The notes under the pieces were generated by a model. The model saw only the letters and a list, made by a program, of their open reading frames with translations, was not told the DNA's origin and made no database searches. A stretch of 64,000 bases of DNA from NCBI GenBank assembly GCA_002506085.1, contig DAWV01000006.1, forward strand, positions 111,914 to 175,913, read 5' to 3'. The first letter of the stretch is position 1; every line of letters begins with the position of its first letter. A program made the translations under genes and the position numbers. Below, in pieces: positions 42,089 to 50,752 of the stretch. Source of the stretch: Methanocorpusculaceae archaeon UBA425. GTDB lineage: Archaea; Halobacteriota; Methanomicrobia; Methanomicrobiales; Methanocorpusculaceae.

Positions 42089-44128
42089 ATGGTATATACA
42101 GGTAAAAATGCAGCCGCTGCAGAAGCACCGGAAGAACCCAGAATTGGTGTCTTCATCTGCCACTGCGGTACAAACATTGCAGGTTCCATTGATGTTCCGG
42201 CAGTAAGAGATTACGCCGCAACCATCCCTCACGTAGTCGTTGCCCAGAACTATGCATACATGTGCTCGACCCCCGGTCAGAACATGATTAAAGATGCAAT
42301 CGCCGAACACCACCTTACCGGTGTCGTCGTTGCAGCATGCACCCCCCGTCTTCACGAACCAACCTTCAGAACCGCAACAGCAAATGGCGGTCTGAACCCG
42401 TTCAGATTCGAGATGGCAAACATCCGTGATCAGGGCTCCTGGGTCCACATGCACGACTGGGATGGCGGAACTGCGAAAGCAAAAGACGCAATCCGTATTG
42501 CCGTTGCAAAAGCAACCAAGCTCGAAGACCTTTATCCGATGTCAGTGCCGGTAGAACACCGTGCCTTAGTTGTTGGTGCAGGTATCGGTGGTATTCAGGC
42601 ATCCATGGATCTTGCAGCCGCCGGAATCGAGACCTATCTCATTGAGAAACAGCCGACAATCGGCGGTCGTATGTCACAGCTCGACAAGACCTTCCCGACC
42701 CTTGACTGCTCCCAGTGCATTCTGTCTCCGAAGATGGCAGAAGCCGGCAGAACTCCGGGTATCAAACTCTACACCCTCGCTGAAATCGAGAATGTGGAAG
42801 GATACATCGGAAACTTTGATGTCACTATCCGCCGCCACGCCCGTGGTGTCCTTACTCCGAATGAAGCCGCAGCAAAAGGCATCATCGGCGGAGGATGTAC
42901 TGGCTGTGGTGACTGTTCAAACGTCTGCCCTGTTGTAAAACCCAACGAGTGGGAATTCAACATGGCCCCCCGCAAGGCAATCTATATCTGTCATGCGCAG
43001 GTCGTTCCTCTGATCTACACCATCGACTTCGATGCATGCGTGAAATGCGGTCTGTGTATCACTGCATGCGGAACCAAGAAGGCCATTGACCTTGAAATGC
43101 AGGATGAACTGTTCACCATCAAAGTGGGAACTGTCATCCTTGCAACCGGTTATGAAGCCTTCCCAATCGAACAGAAGAAGGAATGGGGTTACAAACTCTA
43201 TGACAATGTCATCACCTCTCTCGAGTTCGAGCGTTTAATCTGTGCATCAGGTCCGACAATCGGTCACCTTGTCCGCCCATCAGATGGCGAGACCCCGCAG
43301 TCCGTCGGATTCGTTCTCTGTGCAGGTTCCCGAGACAACACTGGTATCGGCAAGCCGTACTGCTCCAGATTCTGCTGCATGTACTCGCTGAAGCACGCTC
43401 ACCAAGTCATTGAAAAGATTCCGGGATGCAGAGCCTACATCTTCTACATGGATATCCGTTCATTCGGTAAAGCATACGAGGAGTTCTACTACCGTGTGCA
43501 GAACGAAGGCGCAAAATTCATCCGTGGACGTGTTGCCCAGATCCAGGAACTCCCGAACAAGAATCTTATCGTTGTTGCCGAGGATACGCTCCTTGGAAAC
43601 CAGGTACAGATTGAGGTCGATCTCGTCGTCCTTGCAGCCGCTATCCAGCCGACCGCAGAAACCGAAATTGTCCGCAGACAGTTCGGTGTATCCTGCTCAG
43701 GCGACAAGTGGCTCCTTGAAGCCCACCCGAAACTGAACCCCTGTGGAACTACCACCGCCGGTGTGTATCTCGCAGGTGTCTGTCAGGGTCCGAAAGATAT
43801 TCCAGATACCGTAGCACAGGCAGAAGGTGCCGCATCGGCTGCATCGATTCCAATCCATTCCGGTCATGTCGAACTTGAGCCGTACTATGCCCAGTGCATG
43901 CAGAACCTCTGCGCAGGCTGCGGTATGTGTACCAGACTCTGTCCATACTCTGCTCTGTCGATGACTGTCGTTGATGGCAGAACAGTCATGGAAGTCACTG
44001 CAGCAAAGTGTAAAGGCTGCGGTACCTGCGGTGGATTCTGCCCAGGCGGAGCAATCAAGATGCAGCACTTCACGAGCCCGCAGATCTTGGCTCAGATTGA
44101 TGCATTCTTCCTTGGAGGCGAACAGTAA
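42089..44128 (+). CDS. hdrA: Heterodisulfide reductase FAD subunit HdrA
   Basis: Flavoprotein, 679 residues, at which electron bifurcation takes place. The N-terminal GVFICHCGTNIAG domain is followed by a thioredoxin-reductase-like FAD region (ALVVGAGIGGIQASMDLA) and FPTLDCSQCILSPKM with the HdrA-type cysteines. Four ferredoxin motifs follow or are inserted: CTGCGDCSNVCP, CVKCGLCITACG, CAGCGMCTRLCP and CKGCGTCGGFCP. I see no in-frame TGA, so there is no selenocysteine. Its stop overlaps the mvhD start. Confidence 0.95.
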   Translation: MVYTGKNAAAAEAPEEPRIGVFICHCGTNIAGSIDVPAVRDYAATIPHVVVAQNYAYMCSTPGQNMIKDAIAEHHLTGVVVAACTPRLHEPTFRTATANGGLNPFRFEMANIRDQGSWVHMHDWDGGTAKAKDAIRIAVAKATKLEDLYPMSVPVEHRALVVGAGIGGIQASMDLAAAGIETYLIEKQPTIGGRMSQLDKTFPTLDCSQCILSPKMAEAGRTPGIKLYTLAEIENVEGYIGNFDVTIRRHARGVLTPNEAAAKGIIGGGCTGCGDCSNVCPVVKPNEWEFNMAPRKAIYICHAQVVPLIYTIDFDACVKCGLCITACGTKKAIDLEMQDELFTIKVGTVILATGYEAFPIEQKKEWGYKLYDNVITSLEFERLICASGPTIGHLVRPSDGETPQSVGFVLCAGSRDNTGIGKPYCSRFCCMYSLKHAHQVIEKIPGCRAYIFYMDIRSFGKAYEEFYYRVQNEGAKFIRGRVAQIQELPNKNLIVVAEDTLLGNQVQIEVDLVVLAAAIQPTAETEIVRRQFGVSCSGDKWLLEAHPKLNPCGTTTAGVYLAGVCQGPKDIPDTVAQAEGAASAASIPIHSGHVELEPYYAQCMQNLCAGCGMCTRLCPYSALSMTVVDGRTVMEVTAAKCKGCGTCGGFCPGGAIKMQHFTSPQILAQIDAFFLGGEQ

Positions 44129-44562
44129 TGACTGATGAGTGGAAACCGAAGATTCTCGGTATTATCTGCAACTGGTGTTCCTATGCCGGTGCAGATGGTG
44201 CAGGCTCAGCCCGTACCCAGTATCCTCCGGACGTCAGAATTGTCCGTGTTATGTGTACTGGTCGTATCGACACCCTGTTTGTCCTGAAGGCATTCGCCGA
44301 CGGAGCAGATGGTGTTCTCGTATCCGGCTGTCACTTTGGTGACTGCCACTACCTTGCAGGCAACTTCAAGGCAGCAAAGAGAATGTTCCTCGTAAAGAGC
44401 ATCCTCAACAATATGGGTATTGAGCACAGACGCTTCCGGATGACCTTTGTGTCAGCTTCGGAAGGTGCAAAATGGGCAACTGTTATCACCGACGTGATTA
44501 ACACAATTAAAGAGATTGGTCCCTCGCCCATAGCAGAAGAGAGAAAGAGAAGAGGACTATAA
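44128..44562 (+). CDS. mvhD: MvhD electron-transfer subunit
   Basis: 144-residue [2Fe-2S] protein that passes electrons into HdrA. Cysteine motifs are CNWCSYAGADGAGSAR, VMCTGRID and GCHFGDCHYLAGN, and the C-terminal SASEGAKWA is a family hallmark. No mvhA or mvhG hydrogenase genes lie near it, so the donor is probably formate dehydrogenase or F420-linked FdhB, as reported in formate-using Methanomicrobiales. It follows hdrA directly and is one base before fwdD. A degraded copy of its 3' part exists near 53.6 kb. Confidence 0.93.
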   Translation: MTDEWKPKILGIICNWCSYAGADGAGSARTQYPPDVRIVRVMCTGRIDTLFVLKAFADGADGVLVSGCHFGDCHYLAGNFKAAKRMFLVKSILNNMGIEHRRFRMTFVSASEGAKWATVITDVINTIKEIGPSPIAEERKRRGL

Positions 44563-44563
44563 G

Positions 44564-44986
44564 ATGACAGTATTACATCTCAATATGGTCACCCAGCGCG
44601 CCGTCGAAGAGGGCGAAGCAATGGAATCTGGGAAGACCACCCAGAAATATTTTGATGTCTGCAGCATTATCGAAATGAATGCTGACGACTTCAAAGAGTT
44701 GGGCATCAACTTAAACACCGTCGTCAAAGTAACCAGCGAGTGTGGGGAAGTCTTCGTCAAATCAACAATTGGAAGACAGACCTGCCCACGCGGTCTTTGT
44801 CACATCCGTCAGGGCGTCTGGGCAAACCAGGTCGTCCCGCCACGGACCCAGTCTACCGGTGAACCACAGTACAGCGGTTTCCCGGTAACTGTTGAACCAG
44901 CTCCAGAAGCAAGAGTCGTTCCGGCAGTTGAACTAGTTCAGAAAGCTTGCAACAAATGGAACGGAAAGTTGCTCTGGCCAATGTGA
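44564..44986 (+). CDS. fwdD: Formylmethanofuran dehydrogenase subunit D
   Basis: 140 residues of the molybdopterin-dinucleotide-binding beta-barrel type that caps the pterin cofactor held by FwdB. Visible features are LGINLNTVVKVTSECGEVFVKS and RQTCPRGLCHIRQGVWANQVVPPRTQSTG, both typical of FwdD/FmdD. It precedes fwdB by ten bases, as FwdD and FwdB together make the unit that other molybdopterin enzymes have as one chain. Confidence 0.9.
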   Translation: MTVLHLNMVTQRAVEEGEAMESGKTTQKYFDVCSIIEMNADDFKELGINLNTVVKVTSECGEVFVKSTIGRQTCPRGLCHIRQGVWANQVVPPRTQSTGEPQYSGFPVTVEPAPEARVVPAVELVQKACNKWNGKLLWPM

Positions 44987-44996
44987 GGTTATAAAT

Positions 44997-46394
44997 ATGC
45001 AAGAAGTAATCAAGCACGTTGCATGCCCCTATTGTGGAGCTTGCTGCGATGACCTTGAAGTCACTGTTGATGACGGCAAGATCATTGAAGTCAAGAATGC
45101 ATGCATCATAGGTACTGAGATTTACCATCACGCATCCCGAGAGGGACGTGTTGGAACTCCACGCCGCCGGCAGCCTGACGGAACCTACAAGGATATCACC
45201 TACGAAGAAGCAATCGACTTCACTGCCAAGATGCTGATTAAGGCAAAGAAGCCGCTGATTTTCGGTTTCGGCTCAACCAACTGTGAAGGTATGGCAGCAG
45301 CAGGCCGTGTCGCAGAAGATGCAGGTGCAGTTCTTGATAACTGTGCATCTATCTGCCATGGGTCCTCTTTCCTGGCAATCTTCGATACAGGATACCCGTC
45401 CTGTACCCTTGGAGAAGTCAAAAACCGTGCAGATGTCGTCATTTACTGGGGATCCAACCCGGCACATGCACACCCGCGCCACATGTCCAGATACGGTATC
45501 TTCCCGCGTGGATTTTTCACAGGAAAGGGAGCTCGTGGAAGAAAGGTCATCGTAATTGATCCGAGATACACCGATACTGCACGCTGTGCAAACCAGTTCC
45601 TTCAGGTTCAGCAGGGTCACGACTACGAGTTGTTCGATGCATTCCGTATGGTAATGCACGGCTACGCAGCCGACGTCCCGGCAATCGTTGCAGGTGTCCC
45701 GAAAGAAAAGATTCTTGAAGCATGTGATGTCATCAAGGCAGGACGTTACGTCCATATCTTCTTCGGAATGGGTCTCTGCCACTCTGACGGCCGTAACCAC
45801 AATGTCGACATTGCAATCAACCTTGTGCGTGATGTCAACGAATACACGAAATGCACCATCATGGCAATGCGTGGACACTACAATATTGCAGGTCCGGGTA
45901 TTGTCTGGGCATGGCAGTTTGGATTCCCATACTGTATTGACCTGACCAAAGGCTCTGTTGCGCACATGAACCCGGGAGAGACCTCTTCAGTAGATCTCGC
46001 CAACCGTGGTGAAATTGATGCATTCATCAACATTGGAACTGATGCAGGGGCACACTTCCCCATCCGTGCATTTGAGAAGATTGGTGGTGCCGGCATCCCG
46101 ATGGTCACCATCGACCCGTCTGTCAATATGGCAGCCACCGTCTCCGATGTCCATATCCCGGTTGCAATCGTTGGTGTAGAAACCGGCGGTATCTGCTATC
46201 GTATGGACAATGTCCCAATTCAGTATCGTGCAGTCGTTAAGCCGTTCAACGGTATCCTGACTGATGAGCAGCTCTTCGACAAGATCTATGAACGAATGCA
46301 GGAGCTCAAGAACGCCGGCATCGAATGCGACGGAACCTGGGACTATGCAACTCCTCTTGCTGATGTAAGACCTATAAAGGAGGTCTACCAATGA
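44997..46394 (+). CDS. fwdB: Formylmethanofuran dehydrogenase catalytic subunit B
   Basis: Molybdo/tungstopterin subunit, 465 residues, that reduces CO2 to formate inside the complex. The N-terminal cluster motif is ACPYCGACCDDLEV. The metal-ligand residue is cysteine in NCASICHGSS, encoded by TGC, so this is the cysteine form and not selenocysteine. IYWGSNPAHAHPRHMSRYG and RGHYNIAGPGIVW follow. Tungsten or molybdenum cannot be told from sequence; the cotranscribed set and the metal transporter at 54-57 kb leave both open. The fwdA ATG overlaps its stop. Confidence 0.95.
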   Translation: MQEVIKHVACPYCGACCDDLEVTVDDGKIIEVKNACIIGTEIYHHASREGRVGTPRRRQPDGTYKDITYEEAIDFTAKMLIKAKKPLIFGFGSTNCEGMAAAGRVAEDAGAVLDNCASICHGSSFLAIFDTGYPSCTLGEVKNRADVVIYWGSNPAHAHPRHMSRYGIFPRGFFTGKGARGRKVIVIDPRYTDTARCANQFLQVQQGHDYELFDAFRMVMHGYAADVPAIVAGVPKEKILEACDVIKAGRYVHIFFGMGLCHSDGRNHNVDIAINLVRDVNEYTKCTIMAMRGHYNIAGPGIVWAWQFGFPYCIDLTKGSVAHMNPGETSSVDLANRGEIDAFINIGTDAGAHFPIRAFEKIGGAGIPMVTIDPSVNMAATVSDVHIPVAIVGVETGGICYRMDNVPIQYRAVVKPFNGILTDEQLFDKIYERMQELKNAGIECDGTWDYATPLADVRPIKEVYQ

Positions 46395-48112
46395 CAGAGT
46401 ACATCATCAAAAACGGATGTGTAATCGACCCAACCCAGGGTATCAATGGTCAGAAGATGGATATCTGCATCAAAGACGGTAAAATTGTTGACAAAGTCAG
46501 CAACTCTGCCAAGGTCATCGATGCAACCGGCAAGACTGTCATGGCTGGCGGTGTCGATATCCACTCCCATGTTGCAGGACCCAAAGTAGATGCTGGTCGT
46601 CTCTTCCGTCCAGAAGACAAGCTCTTCAAGTCCCCTAATCGAAAGTCGAACCTGAGAATGGAGATGGGTTTTTCCGTTCCATCAGTTTCAAAGACCGGAT
46701 ATGACTATGCTCGTATGGGTTACGGTTTCGTTATGGAAGCTGCAATGCCCCCACTCGAGGCAGCACATGTCCACGAAGAAATCCGTGACACACCAATCAT
46801 TGATGAAGCCGCAATGCCGGTTCTTGGTAACAACTGGTTCTTACTTGAATATTTCAAGAACCACGAAATCGAGAACGCTGGTGCATATGCATCATGGATT
46901 CTCAACGCAACCCGCGGATATGCACTGAAGTGTGTCAATCCCGGAGGAACAGAAGCATGGGGCTGGGGTCTAAACTGTATTACCATCCATGACAAAGTTC
47001 CATACTTTGACATTACCCCGGCTGAAATCGTGAAAGGATTAATCGAGACCAACGAATATCTCAGACTCCCGCACTCAATCCACGTTCACGCAAACAATCT
47101 CGGTAACCCGGGAAACTACACCACCACTCTCGACACCCTCAAGCTCGTTGAAGGCTACAAAGCAAACAACGACTTCGGTCGTGAGCAGGTCATGCACCAC
47201 ACCCATCTGCAGTTCCACTGCTACGGCGGAGACTCCTTCAAGTCCAGCTCCTTCGAATCCAAATCCAAGGAAGTCATGGACTACGTCAACAAGCAGAAGG
47301 GTCTTACTATCGATACTGGTAACGTCACTCTTGATGAAACCACCACGATGACCGCAGACGGACCGTTCGAGTATCATCTGACCCATCTCAACCACCTCAA
47401 GTGGACCAATGTAGATATTGAACTTGAGACGGCAGCAGGTATTGTTCCGTTCATCTACGATCCGAAGACCTATATTGCAGGTGCACAGTGGGCAATCGGT
47501 CTGGAACTTCCGCTCTTTGCCAAAGACAAAGACCGGTGTTTCATCACCACCGACCACCCGAATGCAGGACCATTCTGGAGATACCCGAGAATCTACAAGT
47601 GGCTCCTTTCCGCAAATGCACGTAACGACCTCATCAAGAACGAACTCAAGTATGGAGACAAAGTTCTTGACACCACCTACATTGGTGAACTGTCAGACAA
47701 GGAAATCTCTCTCTACGAGCTCGCACAGATGACCCGTTCCGGTGTTGCAAAGGCACTTGGTCTCTCCAACCTCTACGGCAGCTTAAAGACAGGCATGAAT
47801 GCCAACGTCGCTGTCTACGACATCGATCCGGAGAACCTCCCAAGCGATCCCGAACAGTATGAAACTGCATTCGGCAATGTCTTTGCCTTCTTCAAGGATG
47901 GTGTACTCTGTATTGAGAATCACGACATCGTTAACTACAGCATGCCGAAGAAGACCGTCTGGGTCAACTCCATTGTTCCGGAGAACAAACAGGTTGAACG
48001 TGATATTCGCGATAAATTCCTGCACTCCTACACAGTTGACCTTGAGAACTACGCAGTCCAGGAAGAGCACGTACACAATCCGTACGCAATCAAAGTGGAC
48101 ATCACGGAGTAA
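46391..48112 (+). CDS. fwdA: Formylmethanofuran dehydrogenase subunit A (formyl-transfer amidohydrolase)
   Basis: 573-residue binuclear-metal amidohydrolase-fold subunit. It condenses formate, channelled from FwdB, with methanofuran. The HSHVAGP motif (VDIHSHVAGP) and later metal ligands (SIHVHANNLGN, MHHTHLQFHCYGG, TTDHPNAGPF) are intact. Family length is normal. A four-base overlap with fwdB and a short gap to fwdC confirm the operon. Confidence 0.95.
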   Translation: MTEYIIKNGCVIDPTQGINGQKMDICIKDGKIVDKVSNSAKVIDATGKTVMAGGVDIHSHVAGPKVDAGRLFRPEDKLFKSPNRKSNLRMEMGFSVPSVSKTGYDYARMGYGFVMEAAMPPLEAAHVHEEIRDTPIIDEAAMPVLGNNWFLLEYFKNHEIENAGAYASWILNATRGYALKCVNPGGTEAWGWGLNCITIHDKVPYFDITPAEIVKGLIETNEYLRLPHSIHVHANNLGNPGNYTTTLDTLKLVEGYKANNDFGREQVMHHTHLQFHCYGGDSFKSSSFESKSKEVMDYVNKQKGLTIDTGNVTLDETTTMTADGPFEYHLTHLNHLKWTNVDIELETAAGIVPFIYDPKTYIAGAQWAIGLELPLFAKDKDRCFITTDHPNAGPFWRYPRIYKWLLSANARNDLIKNELKYGDKVLDTTYIGELSDKEISLYELAQMTRSGVAKALGLSNLYGSLKTGMNANVAVYDIDPENLPSDPEQYETAFGNVFAFFKDGVLCIENHDIVNYSMPKKTVWVNSIVPENKQVERDIRDKFLHSYTVDLENYAVQEEHVHNPYAIKVDITE

Positions 48113-48123
48113 TTGGAGATATC

Positions 48124-48924
48124 ATGAACACAGTAACAATTACTATGGTAAAACAGCCTCAGCTGTTCCTTGAAGCCGACCTGATTACTCCGGATCAGTT
48201 TGCAGGGAAATCCATCGAAGCAATCGGTGCTATTGAAATTTCCGAAGGAAAAATCAAATACCCGCTTGCATCTTTCGCGAAAATCGAAGGTGTATCCGGT
48301 GCAACCGCAGCTGAGACTAAAATCGTCTTAAACGGCGACCTGACCCGTGTCAAGCGTATCGGTCAGCAGATGACTGCCGGTGAAATCATAATAAACAGTA
48401 ATGTTGATATGTACACCGGCGGATGGATGAAAGGTGGAAAGATTACCGTTAACGGCAATGCAGATTCCTTTACCGGAATTGCAATGGCGGGCGGCGAACT
48501 TACCATCAATGGAAACTGCCAGAATCATGTTGGTTCCGCATACCGCGGCGACTGGCGTGGTATGACTGGTGGTGTTCTCCGCGTTACGGGCAATGTTGGA
48601 AACGATATTGGTACCTTTATGCGCGGCGGAACCATCATTGTCGGCGGCGATGCATTTATTCACGTCCACACCCATGGTGAAGGCGGAACAATCATTGTCA
48701 AAGGCAATATCCAGGCACGTGTTGGTGGTCAGTCTGTCAAAGGTGACATCTTTGTTAACGGCAAGATTGACTTCATGATGCCCGGCTACAAGTACGTTGA
48801 AGATGTAGAGAAAGATGTGGACGGCGTCAAAGCTGTTTACGCGCACTACGTCGGTGACCTTGGTGAACGCCACCCTGAAGCCAAAGGTCAGAAAGTATTT
48901 ACCAACCTCTATCTGAAGAAATAA
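48124..48924 (+). CDS. fwdC: Formylmethanofuran dehydrogenase subunit C
   Basis: 266 residues of GXXXGXXXG-type beta-helix repeats homologous to the glutamate synthase alpha C-terminal domain: NVDMYTGGWMKGGKITVNG, GIAMAGGELTING and GTFMRGGTIIVGGDA. It serves as the structural clamp of the FwdABC(D) unit. tggaga precedes ATG 48124. It is the last recognised fwd gene of the operon; two small genes follow closely and may be co-transcribed. Confidence 0.94.
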   Translation: MNTVTITMVKQPQLFLEADLITPDQFAGKSIEAIGAIEISEGKIKYPLASFAKIEGVSGATAAETKIVLNGDLTRVKRIGQQMTAGEIIINSNVDMYTGGWMKGGKITVNGNADSFTGIAMAGGELTINGNCQNHVGSAYRGDWRGMTGGVLRVTGNVGNDIGTFMRGGTIIVGGDAFIHVHTHGEGGTIIVKGNIQARVGGQSVKGDIFVNGKIDFMMPGYKYVEDVEKDVDGVKAVYAHYVGDLGERHPEAKGQKVFTNLYLKK

Positions 48925-48956
48925 TCTTCTTCAGAATATATTTTTTGGAGACAAAG

Positions 48957-49526
48957 ATGACCGATCAGAAAAAAGCTGTTTTCTTCAGTACAGATTTACA
49001 TGATAATTTACCACATGCCTTTGAAGACCTTCGCCGGATTCACGGGGATTTTGTAGAGATGATTCACGTAATCGAAGAAGCATCCGATGCTTCCGCAGAT
49101 GCAGACCACAAACAAGAACTTCGCAGATATGCAGATGGCTTCTTAGGAGCCGCTGATGATTTGGAAAAGTGGATGACCACCTACGCAGATGCAGTTAATG
49201 CCCAGCTTGCTGATAATCATCTGGTATATGAACGCGACTCCTATCAGACGCTTAATCGTATCCTTCAGTGGGATAAGGCGGATATCCGCCAGCTTGCACG
49301 CTGGATACGTGATTTAAAGGAACTCACCGCCCATATTGGTCTTACTATGCCGTATCTTCTGCATGTAAGACAGATTCCGACCGAGGCGATCCCCGCAGAT
49401 ATAGCAGCGTACCCGGCGTTTGTTATGGATAGGCAGGGTTACTGCCTGTGCGGAATGGGACTGGATGAAATTCTCTATGTAGATGAAGTTCGCGAGAAGA
49501 TGGCAGAAAAGAAATTGAAAAGATAA
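48957..49526 (+). CDS. Helical protein of unknown function downstream of fwd
   Basis: 189 residues from ATG 48957, which has tggaga seven bases upstream; a start 12 bases earlier is possible. Mostly alpha-helical and acidic (HAFEDLRRIHGDFVEMIHVIEEASD, DADHKQELRRYADGF), with a C-terminal YCLCGMGLDEILY containing the only two cysteines. I know of no family for it. Position suggests a link to the Fwd-Hdr complex or its assembly: it is 32 bases after fwdC and one base before the rubredoxin. Confidence 0.7.
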   Translation: MTDQKKAVFFSTDLHDNLPHAFEDLRRIHGDFVEMIHVIEEASDASADADHKQELRRYADGFLGAADDLEKWMTTYADAVNAQLADNHLVYERDSYQTLNRILQWDKADIRQLARWIRDLKELTAHIGLTMPYLLHVRQIPTEAIPADIAAYPAFVMDRQGYCLCGMGLDEILYVDEVREKMAEKKLKR

Positions 49527-49527
49527 T

Positions 49528-49701
49528 ATGGCGAAGTATATTTGCATTTTCTGTTCATATGTTTATGATGAAGATGTAGGTGACCCGAAACACGGGATAC
49601 CCCCCGGAACCAAATATGCTGATGTTCCCGATACCTGGGTTTGTCCGGTGTGTCTGGTTCCGAAGACGAAACCAGGTCTTTTCAAAAAAATAGAAGACTA
49701 A
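49528..49701 (+). CDS. Rubredoxin
   Basis: 57 residues read directly from the sequence: MAKYICIFCSYVYDEDVGD at the N-terminus and WVCPVCLVPKTKPG near the C-terminus. The two CxxC pairs (CIFC and CPVC) bind a single iron, and the intervening PPGTKYADVPDTW segment is the rubredoxin signature. Its ATG follows the previous stop after one base. Probably a one-electron carrier for an oxidative-stress or redox partner, or for the unknown upstream protein. Confidence 0.9.
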   Translation: MAKYICIFCSYVYDEDVGDPKHGIPPGTKYADVPDTWVCPVCLVPKTKPGLFKKIED

Positions 49702-49748
49702 CAGATTTTCAATTATTTTTAGAAAAATTATAAAAATATTTTCTGTTT
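49702..49748. terminator. AT-rich bidirectional terminator between rubredoxin and the siroheme gene
   Basis: Runs of T and A (attttcaattatttttag, aaaaatattttctg) fill the 47 bases between two convergent genes, as expected for archaeal T-tract terminators on both strands. Confidence 0.45.
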
Positions 49749-50630
49749 TTATGCTGCCACTACTGATCCCGGCGGAAGTTTCTTGGGCAGGTTTGCTTTG
49801 AACTCCTCAAAGTTAAGGTCTTTTCCAATCTGACTTACAATCGGGACGTCGAGTCTCGCAAAGCGGTAAATCCAGTCGATTATTGCGTCGACTACAAGGA
49901 GTACTGCTTCTTCGGAGTTGACGGTTATGAGGTGCATGCCTACTTTCGGGTGTCTGCCGCGTCTGCCGCCAAACGTGATTCTATAGGCGGCCGTTTCGGA
50001 TTGCAGAAGACCATAAAGGCAGGATCTGACGCATGTTCCGCATTCGAGACAGAGTTTTTTATCCATGACAATTCGTCCGTCACGTACTTCGATGGCATTT
50101 TCACGGCAGAACTGGACACAGGTTCCGCATCCTGTGCATGTCCCGTTCTCCCGTATTGGATTTCTCAGACCGGTTATGCCGATTTCATTGAGTGTTTCGC
50201 TGGTACATGCGTTCGGGCATGCGGATATGGCAATGCGCATTTTACCGGGCATGTCTTTTCGGAAGTAGCGTTTGTCTATTTCTTTGGCGAGGCGGAGGGA
50301 GTCGATGTTGGCAAGTTTGCACCGGTCGGTTCCGGGGCATGCGGTGATGTTGACGACTTCGGCACGTTCTGCTCCTATGTCGTGTCCGCTGGCAAGTAAT
50401 TCCCGGGACACTTCCTCGAGCTGGATGACTTTGATATGGGGTATTTCGATGGTCTGGCGGGTTGTGAGGTGGACGTTATCAATGTTGTATTTTTGTGCAA
50501 TCTGCCCGACTGCGATGAGCTGGTCGGGTGTTACGATGCCTGCGGGCAGGCGGAGACGGAGAGTGCAATAGTCTCCGTCAGCTTCGGTGATGACCCCTCC
50601 CATTTCATATATTCGGGATTTTGTTTTCAT
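49749..50630 (-). CDS. Dissimilatory sulfite reductase-like protein (Dsr-LP, group I)
   Basis: 293-residue siroheme/[4Fe-4S] reductase-like protein common in methanogens. The siroheme-cluster ligands are CX5C (ACPGTDRCKLA) and CX3C (SACPNACTSE). A ferredoxin insert with two clusters follows (CTGCGTCVQFCRENA and CLECGTCVRSCLYGL), then a C-terminal reductase half-domain. Group I Dsr-LP proteins have not been proven to reduce sulfite, and nitrite or another ligand is possible. It reads leftwards from its own promoter at about 50640 (TATA-like ttatattaatt is not clear). Confidence 0.85.
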   Translation of the reverse strand: MKTKSRIYEMGGVITEADGDYCTLRLRLPAGIVTPDQLIAVGQIAQKYNIDNVHLTTRQTIEIPHIKVIQLEEVSRELLASGHDIGAERAEVVNITACPGTDRCKLANIDSLRLAKEIDKRYFRKDMPGKMRIAISACPNACTSETLNEIGITGLRNPIRENGTCTGCGTCVQFCRENAIEVRDGRIVMDKKLCLECGTCVRSCLYGLLQSETAAYRITFGGRRGRHPKVGMHLITVNSEEAVLLVVDAIIDWIYRFARLDVPIVSQIGKDLNFEEFKANLPKKLPPGSVVAA

Positions 50631-50752
50631 GTATTTATATGGGCTTTAGTAATTTATTAAGATGATTTTTGAAGTAAGTATATTTTCGGAAGTAAATGCG
50701 GGCGGCTGTGAACCGGGTTACGTCCTATTAATCGAGAGGTGGACGTGGGACG

